From assembly GCA_964059195.1 (NCBI GenBank), contig CAXKWD010000006.1:6750530-6814529 (forward strand): a stretch of DNA of 64,000 nucleotides, given 5' to 3'. This DNA comes from Ectobius pallidus (Eukaryota > Arthropoda > Insecta > Blattodea > Ectobiidae). Below the pieces are notes generated by a model. That model was not told where the DNA came from. It saw only the letters and a program-made list of their open reading frames with translations, and searched no databases. The translations under genes and the position numbers were made by a program. Positions 13,901 through 25,900 of the stretch are shown one piece after another (the first letter of the stretch is position 1; each line of letters begins with the position of its first letter).

Positions 13901-16900
13901 CGGCTTAAGTACCGATATAGACGCATAATAATTAAATCTCCCTTGTTATATTGACAGTGGATTTTCCGGGTAATAGCATCAGTTGAAAAGTCTATTTAAG
14001 GGCTTACGTGCTACCAAAATCTCTCTTGTTCAACTTGTGACGGGGGATGAAACAAGGGTTCACCATTTCACACCCAAATCAAAGGCCGCATTTATGGAGT
14101 GGAAACATCCGTCATCACCTGTCCGAAAGAAGTTCAAAACAACACCCTCTGCAGGTAAAGTGCTCTTCACAGTGTTCTGGGACGCCCAAGGGGTTTTGTT
14201 GCTGGACTTTTTGGAGGATGGAACCATCGCTGCTACACGGTACTGACACCCTGTCGAAATTGAAGAGGCGATTCGGAAAAAGTGGCCTGGCCTTCTCCAA
14301 TCTGGCGTTCTGTTGTTGGATGACAATGCGAGACCACACTCGGCAATGGCAACTCAAAACCATATTGAAACTCTTGGTTGGGAGCGCAGAGCCCTGATTT
14401 TTTCATGGAGGGCTTTTTGAAGATTCCAAAGCGGTATGACAAATGTCTCTATGTACATGGTAATTATGTGGAAAAATAAAGGTACTTGTTATCTTTAATG
14501 TCTCATTATATTTTATGTCTTTCATCCACACCTTTGAACACAGTCGCCAGGGGAAACTTATATTTGGACTCACCCTCGTAATATTATTATTATTATTATT
14601 ATTATTATTACTACTACTACTACTACTATTATTATTAAAATTAAATTTTTTTTTTTTCCGGGAAGTCCCAGGTTCAAATCCTGTGGCCGGCCAATTTGAC
14701 ATGGGTTTTTTCATGGTTTCCCCAGTCGTAAAGGCAAATGCCAAATTGGATATTTAGATACCATGAATCATCCTCACCATTTCATCTTGTATCATATCCA
14801 TTTAAATTAATATCAGTTGAAATTTACTTTAGACACAGACAATAGAAATAATTGACAAGCAACAGTTCCATGGCCTACCCTACTGTACGGACACAGATCC
14901 CGAACTTCTGATATGGCCTTGCAGCTAAAATGAGTATAAACACAGCTGAATTTAAAAAAATTCTACTACAAAAAGAAAATAAAACACAAAAAACTTATAA
15001 TTTATGGTACAAGATAACAGGCATAAAAGTGATAACTAGGGGGCGGATTTCTATGACATGTCATATTTTTCCCCTTTGCATTATTTCAGGTTTCCGACTA
15101 ATTTAAACCCGATTCCGAGCATCCTGATGAAAATGGAACGGCTTTTATTGTGCAAATATCTGCATATTTTCAACTATGGTAGCATATTTAGTATGAATAT
15201 GCGTATTTAGGTCATATTTTTGTGCATATTAAAGGAATTTTGAAGTTTCATGTCATATTTTGTAAATTTTGCATTATAATGATACTTTTTTAGAATTTAC
15301 AGATATTTTAAATAATTAACATTTTATTTTAATAAAATGAATTGTAATGAAACTTTCAAAAATGTACATAATGTGCAAGTGGTAAAGTCATATTTTAAAT
15401 TTTATTGGTCATATTTTAATGTTTTTTAGGTCATAAATGCATGCATATATTCTATTTTTTAGGTCATAGAAATTCGGCCCCCCTAGTGATAACTATGCAG
15501 TATTCTGAAAATGAGTGGTCTCCTACTTAATGCCTCCCTCATAAGAATAAAGTCTAGTAACTGTCGTACCTTTTCAATCTTTGCAGGACCGGGATCATCT
15601 CCTACAACAAGGTAGCTGGTGTTGGAACTGACATTAGAAGTCACCTTTCCACCGTACTTGCGTATCAGGGCTGTAGTTTCCTCTCTGTCAATTGTCTCCA
15701 GCACGCCAGTCAGTACGAACACCAGTCCAGATAGACAACCAGGTTTACCCTATTTAGTAAAATAAAAAAAATATATTATTACTCAGTTGAGTAACGTGGG
15801 AGCAAAATGCAATACAGTCGAACCTCCATATAACGAAGACCGATATAACGATAAACCCGCATTAAGCAATATTTTTCTATGGTCTCAGCAAATTTCCTAT
15901 CTTAATAACATTACTTGTTTCTTGTTATAGTGATTAAGGTAGTTCGTGAACATCCTTTTATAACGATACATATCTTCAAGTGAAATTGCCATTCTAAATC
16001 AGCAACTTAGCTCTGCCGATGGTAGCAGGTAGCAGATTAGTCCCCCTCTCAGCTGGTGCAAACCCTTAAGCCACCTTTAGAAATTCTGGAAGAGAAATTT
16101 TATTCTCAGTAAAGGGTGGATGGAGTACAAGGTCACTGACCAATGTCATTGTTCCATCTCTTTTTGCTCTCTTTCTTCCCTCTTTCCACCCCTCCATGTG
16201 ACTGAACCTTCTGTGACGTATGCTAGGTGATTTAAACTCACGACTTTACAATCCAAACTAAAATCATATTTCAACTTTCCTAGGTTTTAAGAATTTCTGG
16301 GAGGTGCAGATTTTCCTTATAGAACTACACTATTCATTCCATGTCCCGTTACTTCTGCTAAATCCTTTGAAATGTAGTGGTGACGGTCAACTAGCGGGTG
16401 AGGGCGGGTCTAACGGTAAAAAAAAATGTACTGCAGAACCGGTCTTTGCAGAATTTTTACTGTTTTAAATCAACTTCCAAAACAAAAATTTTATTTATAA
16501 AACTACGGTATTTTTTTAATGGGGGACATACTTTCCCCTGCATTACATCCAAATCCACGGTACTTCGGGCTTCTACTGTAAGGATGATTTAGTATGGACG
16601 CACAGAATAGGAAGGAAGGCTATTTAAATACTGCCACAGGTAAAATGTAGAGGGCATTCAAATCCCAACTCGAGGGGTTACACTAAACTAAAATAAACTT
16701 TGTGGTGCTATGCCCCAGGAGGGACTAGGTCTACCATTCGATCACTGTGTCACCTTAGGCAGATGGCAAGATTGGGGGCATGTGGTCAGCATCCTGACTC
16801 CCACGGCCGTTAATGGTGGTTTCCGTGACCGGAACCACTACTTCTCAACCAAGTAGCTCCTCAGTTTTTATCACAAGGCTGAATCACCCTGTGTCAGACC

Positions 16901-19900
16901 TCCTTACTTCATAAGGGAACCGTACGGGTTGGCACATCGAAACCTACCCCCAGTAGGTCTTCATTGCACATAGACATATGCAAAAAATTCAGGGTTGGAA
17001 AAAAACATGTTTTTTTTTTAAAAGAACAAAAAACAGTTTTTTTTTGTTTAAAACATTTTATATGTGAACAACAATGTTGGTTGTTTTAAACGTGTTTTTT
17101 TAAACGTTTTTTATGTTTACAACAATGTTGTTTGTTTAAAAAAAAGTTTAAATTGTTCATTCGTTTAAATCAACCATTTTAATGTAGCCTATAGGGCCTA
17201 TTATATACATATACATATACATATATACAAAGTATAGTGTTATATGGAGCAGAGATTTGGACAATGAACAGAAAACATATGAACAAACTGAATGTATTAG
17301 AAATGGATTTTTGGAGAAGATCAGCCAGAGTCTCACGAAGAGACAAAATAAGGAATGCAGAAATACGAAGAAGGATGGAAGTGGAAGAAGACATTAACAA
17401 TACTATTGAGCGGAAGAGACTACAGTGGTATGGTCACGTACGAAGGATGGAAGAAGGAAGGATACCAAAATATATACTTGAATGGGAAATTGGAAGGAGA
17501 AGAAGAAGAGGGCGTCCTGCGACTACATGGATCAACAATGTACAGATATCAATGGGAAGAGTTGGTGCAGTGGAAGAAGATACACAGGACAGAGAAAAAT
17601 GGAGACAGATTATTAACAAATGATAACAAGCTCAGAAAAGTGTATTGATTGTGTTGAAATGTGATATGTGGATACTTTGTTTTAATTTGTTTGGTTGGAG
17701 GACAGCCTCTGTATTGAGGGAAAACTCAGAATGTATGTATGTATATACAGTTGAAATGTTTAAAACATTTTAAACAATTTGTTTTAAACATCTTTTAGCA
17801 TATGTTAATAACACATTTGAATTGAGTGTTAAATTTAATTATGCAGACAATTTACATTTTGTCAATCCAATGACACCCTGTGCTAAGATGTTCAAGATTT
17901 ACGAGTCGTAGACTTAATAGTATTTGAAAATACATTTTGTACCAGTAGTATTTGTTTATGATTTAATAGTTCATGATTAATAAAAAATAATACAAACTAC
18001 TGTTTAATTACTGCCTTTACTGCTCAACTGATGATTGACTTTCACCATGCTTTACGTGGTCTTAGCCGCCTTACATTATCAAACTTACAAGGAATATCCT
18101 ACTACAGTGTTGCCAAATTGACACATTCAATATTTAATATTAATAATCTCTTTCTTTAAAAAGGAAGACCACAAAATAGATGGTAGGATGCAGTCAGAAA
18201 AAATCCAAATCAATTACTCGAAATCAGAAACTGGAAGCTGGCAACAGAGGATAGAGAAGTCTGGAGGAAAAGGATACAAAAGACACCACCTCACATGATT
18301 TTCTGATATTCTGGCCCTAGTTTTTTGTTGTTTTCTGTTTACAACACTAGCAGGGTGTCACTGACTTGACAAAATGTAAATTGTCTTCATAATTAAATAT
18401 AACACGCAATTAAAAAATGATTTAAACATATGCTAAAAAAAACATGTTTAAAACAGATTGTTTAAAACGTTTTAAACAAACTTAACCCAGATAGCGCGGA
18501 ATTATTTTTAACACGTTTACTTATTAAATTGCATAAAACACTTCATTTTAACTAAAGATTCATACAGTAATAAATTGCATAAAACACTTCATTTTAACTA
18601 AAGATTCATACAGTAATGCGATTTATTCTTGTAACTTACATACTTCCTGAAATAATGCCCATGCTCCTGGAAGGACGTCAGCGTAATGCACATTCAAATT
18701 TACCTATCACTGAAAATAATTAAATACACTTCTTCAAGTACTTTATTGTTGTTATTCACTTTGCTTTGTGTGATAAGCAACGAAACATGTTACACGAAGT
18801 GACAAAACACATTTCACGCACTGATTTGTAGCTTTCTTGTGGCATTTTCAGCAATGGAGCTGTTTTTTCTTTCCTGTAACACTGTCTAGTTGTAGGTCGG
18901 CAACATAATGCTCCAATTTTTCTAACCGAGGATGAGCCTTTGATGAACCCAATGGCCGTCCTCTTGAAACCACTCTTCTATTTGACTAAAAAATAGTAGT
19001 GACTAGTCTTCGGCGAAAGTATAGATGATCTAATTTACCGCCATCTTGCCGGTAAAATTGCCACACATTTTGTTCAGCAAAGTGCAACGTTAGGGAAATA
19101 CCATTTCTTGCCTCTGATTGATACAAGGTGTTGGTCATATCGCACTCTTTCCCAATTCTATTGGCTCTCATTGCCCCTGTGGCTTCAATTCCTCTCTTAT
19201 GCAGATCCCTAAGTAAAGGTATTGAGGTAAAGAAATTGCCAAAATACACTCTATAGGGCAATTGTTCCAGTTTTGTGAATATAAGTCAGCATATCAAAGT
19301 CTTTTTTCAGCATATTTATCAGGTAATGTACCAGCTTCTTGATATGGCCCGAACCAGCATACGTACCCAAAACTAGGTCCACCACACCAGAACTCATAGC
19401 CATACCTAATTGGTTTCCATGGATGAATTGTTTTGCACTAGGCCTATGTTTACCAAAGTAAGGTACCATGCTCTCATCTACGGAGTGGTTTTGAATATGT
19501 GAACTGTACTCTACACATTTCTCATTTATTTTATCTATTAGTGGCCGTACTTTAGCAAATCGATCACCTAAAGGTAGTTCCACATTATAAATCGGAATCG
19601 ATCCCTTGCCATAGTTTCGGAAATCAATATGTTATGGGCATTTGGTGACTTTTCCCAATATATGTTATCTCTCTGTGGTAGGTCAACATAACCACTCAAT
19701 AAAAGCTATGAAACACTTCATCTCTTCATTAGACCGGTCTCCAAGCCTATTTCTTTTTGCGGCGTACTGATTTGTATATGTCATCAGCAAATTTACCACG
19801 TCATCATCGAAAAAAAAACTCATGGGACTGTTAATTTGACACAAAGAAAGATATACTTACGTCATCTTCCCATTAATATTCACTTACAGATATTTTTTTA

Positions 19901-22900
19901 CAATAATGAAACACCAGGTTTTATTCTTCAAAAGAAGTTCACAAACAAATTTTTAGGGTCCCATTACGCTGACGTCCTTCTGGAAGGAAGCGTTACGAAA
20001 GTCGGCTGTGGGGCCTACAATATTGTCCATAATGTTTGTTTGGTGAATCACTATGGTAAAGAAGATATTTAAGGCAATAAATGAATAACAATTTGCAACA
20101 AAAGAATAAGAAGAAACATAGAAGACAGACCCATCTATCCGAAGGTCTTCGACATATTCCATTTTGTTAGAAACGTAACTTCACAGCTAAATATCACTAC
20201 TAACCTCTCAACAACGAAGACTAAAATAACATAAAAATTAAAGCGTGCAGTTTCTAGTTACGAAATATGATGCTGCATTCGGGCGAGTAATTGAAGAACT
20301 TTCGAAAAATAAACATGTTACCTACTGCTGTTTGCATCCTTCTGGAAGGACGTCAGCATTATCTGGGTTAAAAAAAACACAAGCACTTGTTTTAAACATT
20401 CCAACCTTGAAAAGATTAGCAGCTCATATAAACTTTAATGGGTGAAAATTAATTGGGAATCTCGTAAATTAGAAATATTGAGTAACCTCTTACAGCTGGC
20501 GGCCTACCCTATCTATCGCTTTCCGTATGACTACGGGAGGGAATAATATTATAATAATGAATAATATCCTCCTCTGATACACATGTTTGTATTCCGGTAG
20601 TTGTCGTGAAGTAATTAGTACCTGCTTAAATTTTTAGGATTAGCTAAGTGAATCTCCTGTGCTGTTTGCATTAGTTTATTTTTATTACTTTGGCTTATAA
20701 TAACGAGAACAATTATTACGTAATTTGTAAGTCCAAGTTCTTAACACTTAAAGACTTTTGTCTGGACAGTAAATGTCAACATTGAGAATAAGTTGATTGA
20801 AGCACTGGTATTGTGATTCGCTGTGCAATTGCAATGCAAATTTAGTCGTCATACTTATATAAGACCTACACATACTGTCATAAGCAACCCCTCAGTGTCT
20901 ATACAGATTATATAGCTTTAAAATGCAGAAATGATAAGAACAAAAGATTTTATAAAAGTCCCTCTATCGCACACTCCAACCCCTGCTATCACATGAACCC
21001 AGCATGCAGGCTACTCAAGCGAACTGTACAAGTGTTTACTTATGGAACAATACAAACACATTTTCACCCACTTACAGTTCTTATGAGCAGCTAATTTTTT
21101 GCATGTGTCCATCCACAATGGAGACCTATCGACATGCAAAATTTGAGGGTAGGTTTCAACATTGCAAACCGTATGGTTCCCTTGTCAGATAAATCCGAGA
21201 AGGTAACGGGGATCAAACCCAGACCTGTTGATCCATAGCCGACGACGCTAACCATGAGACCACACAGGTGGTCCTTGTAGGGTTAAAGAATAATCTATTA
21301 CGTATGTGACATTGGACCACTAATTTACATTGATGATCACTGTAAGAATTTACTAAATCTAAGGCACAAAAACAGTTTAATACTATATTAAAACAAACCT
21401 CTGGTATTTCCTTTCCTCCTGGATTTTTAGGACCTTCTCTGTGTAAATACTTGTGATACTGAATAGCATGCTGTCTCTTCTTATCAAACACATCATCATC
21501 ACTCTTTTCTCTTTCTTTGGGTGAACCACAAACAGACGTTTCTCTATCAATGCTTTTCACATGCATTTTACTTTCCGAGTCACCAGATATGTCAAGACAT
21601 TTTTTGGCACGACTCACATCTTTAGATTTGTGTTCCTTCGTGTCATTTAAAAGCTTGTTGGATTTATCTTTCCTATCTGTCTTTTCTGAAGAATGGGAAA
21701 CTTTATCTTTCTTTGTGGCAGAACTAGGTTTCTTTGATTTATCTTCCACTTCTCTGTTTACTACGGGTGAGCCTGAAGTTTTATGCATATGCCTTGTCTC
21801 CGAGGGTTCAACTTCGTGTTTATGTTTTTCTGGGGTGGGTTTGGTAATAACTAGTGAGAGTTTAGGTTCCTTTGCTTCTGTTCGTGAAGAAGAATTATGG
21901 TCCTTTTCCCTCTTTTCAGGAGATCTTTTCAGGCTTCCCCTATGACTTTTTTCATTTTCTTTTAATTTCTTCTTTTTAAGTTTGGCAAAAATACTTGGTT
22001 CATCCAGCTGCATCAAAACTGCTTCAAAATCCTCGTCTGAATGCTGGTCCTCCAACATGGGTCTGGTGTTGGGTTTATCCTGTAAAAGAATGAACTTAAT
22101 TTATTAAAATAGAAATAACCAAAAAACCTGGGTTCTGCTTCATAGAACTTTTACACTCATATTATTAGCAAATACATTTGTTGTTAAAACTTTCCGGGCT
22201 CTGTTGCCGTGGTCCATCGGATTGCTTTCCGGACGTTTCGCCCACAACTGCGGCAGGCATCATCAGCGGTGAGTTCTGCTTCGGAGTTTCCTCGGCGAGG
22301 TCTTGCTGTCGACTGATATAGCAGCTGGATTTCGGCGCACGCCGAAATCCAGCTGCTATATCAGTCGACAGCAAGACCTCGCCGAGGAAACTCCGAAGCA
22401 GAACTCACCGCTGATGATGCCTGCCGCAGTTGTGGGCGAAACGTCCGGAAAGCAATCCGATGGACCACGGCAACAGAGCCCGGAAAGTTTTAACAATATG
22501 GACACCGGCCGTGAAAGCCTACATCATGTTATAATACATTTGTTAGTTAATTAGTTATTATTATTATTATTAGTCTTCTGTTTCGTAAGAATATTTTCAA
22601 ATAATATTAGTTATGAGTTCATGGCTCTGAATTATTAGTAAATATTGCTAATGTTATTAATAAACTGTTTGATAGACTGCAGAACTAATAACATTTACTG
22701 ATAACATTAGGCGTTTTTCGATAAAGTGTATTTGGGTTAATAAGTTATTCCCAAACCCATGTGATTCAGATTTCATGATCTTAAATTTGTGCAAAATGAA
22801 TCACTCTGATTTACCGTATTGGCCCGAATATAAGACGATGTTTTTTCCCTGAAAATGTGCTTTTAAAAACTATACTCGTCTTATATGCGCAGCCTAAGAC

Positions 22901-25900
22901 TCAACAACTCTCCAATCATGAATGCAGCTGTGCACGTGTGTAGCGGCCGGGGATCCCCACGCAAATGGCGTGCGTCCGATCCAAGGTCAAAGTCGCGTGG
23001 AAATTACCGAATTTTACCGAACTTTATTGTTCCCAACAGATGCTATGAGCACCTCAGACTGGATGAACACAGACTATGAACTTAGACACATCACTACAAG
23101 ATTTGCGACTCATGGTTTCCACCACCTAGTGTGTCAAAATAAAACGTATCACATCCCAAATGAGGGCTGTGTGTGTGCTTTGTGCCACCGAACTTGTGAC
23201 AGATATCATGTGATGGTTTGCCCCGAGAGGACAGGCTCACTCACGGCTTTCTGCTCAAACTAATCATGCACATTGTGCGCTTTTCTATTATTATTATTGT
23301 TCCCGAATTCGTGCTTCTCCTTGTACTGCCGTGTACTGCACTGCTTGGCATCTCTATTCTCTATGTATAATGCTTTGTTTGACCACCAACATGGCAGACC
23401 ATGTGGAAAAGAAATCATCTTCATTGTCTCAATGCGTAAATAAAGACGAGAGAAGAAGATACGACATGAACTTCTCACTTGTTTTATCTGAAGCAAAATG
23501 TACTAATAAGCTATTTAATTAATTTTTTCGTAACTACCCTTCAAAAATTCAGGGTCGTCTTATATTCGAGGTCGTCTTATTTTCGAGCCAATACGGTAAT
23601 TATAAACTTAGAGAAGGCTTACATACGCTAACAAAGGAATTTTTGTCATAACATGTTTTTAGGATTTGAGGTTAGATTTTAGTACATAAGCCTACTGCTA
23701 TCTTGAATAAGTGCCTGGCAGATTTATTCATTTCTTACAGATAGGCCTAGTTATTATTTGTTACATTTATGAAGATACTAGCTGACCCTTCAATGCTTTG
23801 CATATATATAGATTAAGGCCGGGTTTCCGAAACGTAAGATATCTACTAGATGGCATTATTCAATCCGTAAGCGTTTCTGAAACGTTCGATGGCGGCTAAT
23901 CGTTCGATAAAACGCCCGACAAACTATCGCACCACAAATCACTAGATATCTGGCGAAACGGTAGATAAACACGCAACATTTATGTTGATGTTTCGTTATT
24001 GTGTTAGCATTTTATCTTACATTATGTTACTAGCTTGTTATGGTATTAAACTGAAAAGTAGTAATGAAGCTGGCATTGGTTATTAATTTGTGTGTGAAAT
24101 AATTCATAATACTGTACTAGAAAAAATGTATAGCCTAGGCTATTAATGTATCCATTGTTTATTTGTATTAATTTCATTTTCTGTTGTAACACATTTAGGA
24201 AAACATTGCGAATATTAATTCACATCATATTTTCTTGCTGGTCATCTTCAATGCCAGATCGTATAAGGCCTACGTCTATACAGAAGAAAATATTCCCTGA
24301 AAGAAATACAGCAATCCTTTCAAGAAGTAGCCTACGATGATATTCAGTTTCGGAAAAAATGTAGCTTAAGTATATTAATTTTATTTTCTGATGCAACACT
24401 TTATGAAGAAAATATTGCCATTTTACAGCACGAATATTAAAACATAATCATCATCTTTCTCGTCATCTTCATCTTGAGGCAATAATTGGGCCTAGAGATG
24501 TGTAAAGCAAAAGTATTCCCTGGAAGAATTAGATCTTTGACGATATTGAGTTTCGGAAAGAATCAGGCTGTCAAAGCAATGACCTATGGACAGATAGGCC
24601 ATCATATAAATAAGGAACAACTGCAAGCATGCCTTTATCAGCGTTAAATAGCCCATCATTAGAAATGAGAACAAATCGCAGCATTCCTTTCTCAGTGGTA
24701 AATCAGCTATAACTTAATTAATGTGTTACGTTTTATGCATTAAGTTGTCAGATTGTAATGGGTGACATTTTCGCTAATGCACAAAGTCTATAAGTCAAAT
24801 TGCCGAAGTTTCTCTCATATTTTACATTCGTTTTACCCATTGAGCTCCATTTACCAGAGAAACAGCTGACAAGAAAAAAGCAGACAGAAAATTCAGCCAT
24901 TTTGAATACATAGCAAGAAGCGCTCCGATTGGTTGCTACTCAATCACGGCCAATTTGATATTACAGTAAGCACCATGTGTCCATCTATTGACAAAGTGCT
25001 CAACTCATTTATCTGGCATTAGCTATTTACTGAGCGTATTCTCTTTCGGAAATGGGAAGGTGTTTATAGAGTCTAAAAAATGATGAATAAAATTTACTCT
25101 TAGTGGATAAAATACCTTAAAAATTAAGCACAACGTTTCAGCTCTTCCACCGAGCCTTCTTCAGGTGCGCTCCACTCAACGACTGACTCTCTGGATGAAG
25201 AAGACTCCCCTCGTTCCGCCGTCCTGTCACTATCGATCATGAAAATCGTGCATCTCGAATGTTTATCGATCCATTCAGGTGGAATGCTGAAATCCCTCAA
25301 TTAATTTTTAAGGTATTTTATCCACATAGGGTGGCGTGCACCAAACTCATGCCATTTACTCTTTTAGTAAGCCTTACTTCTTTAGTTCTAACTACTTTAG
25401 TAAGCTACTCTTTTAGTAACACACTCTTTTAGTAAGGGTGGCGTGCACCAACCAGGAGTAAACTAAACTCGGCGGCTTTCAACATAGAGGAATGTACTAA
25501 AGAAGTAAACATTTTATTTACTCCCAGAGTAAATGAACTTACTCCACAAGTGGTGTAGAGCACCAACACGGAGTACGTTACTAATGTAGTAAGTTGTGGA
25601 GTAAATAAGGCCAATTTTTACTCCTACTCAGGGGGTGGAGTAAAGTTGTGTAGTAAGTGTGTTCTGTGGCATTTGCGTGAGTTATGAGTTACATATCACA
25701 TTAAATGGATTACATAGTTCAAACTGAGGATAAGTTATTGAGATGAAGAAGGTGGTATACCAAAAATGAGAGTTGTGGCAGGTGATTTAATAAATATTAA
25801 GCGAACCACGCCTAGTAGGGCATTTAATAACGTAAATAATTAAGCTCATAAATCCTTACATGAAATTTTGGCGTTTGGAAGAAACGATGTCAGATTCTCA

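Larger units (their letters stand above)
16990..20409. mobile_element. hAT-like element with nested insertions
   Basis: Termini CAGGGTTGGAA / TTCCAACCTTG with flanking AAAAAATT (16982-16989) and AAAAGATT (20410-20417), 7 of 8 matching. Subterminal GTTTAAAAC-type repeats surround both ends. It contains LINE tail fragments and a complete piggyBac-type insertion. Confidence 0.75.
22183..22532. mobile_element. Palindromic Penelope-type insertion with two hammerheads
   Basis: Arms 22182-22337 and 22342-22495 are near-perfect reverse complements around GCAC. The insertion is flanked by AATACATTTGTT at 22171-22182 and 22533-22544 (12-bp target duplication). No protein; each arm holds a complete hammerhead pointing outward. 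Confidence 0.88.

Noticed and set aside
14515..14757. Open frame with poly-Leu
   Set aside because: Product of the (ATT)n microsatellite and a SINE.
21517..21945. 142-residue plus-strand frame
   Set aside because: Antisense shadow of RFC1 exon 4.
22922..23263. 113-residue frame as a gene
   Set aside because: Lies within a TA-flanked MITE; no family recognised and no splice structure.
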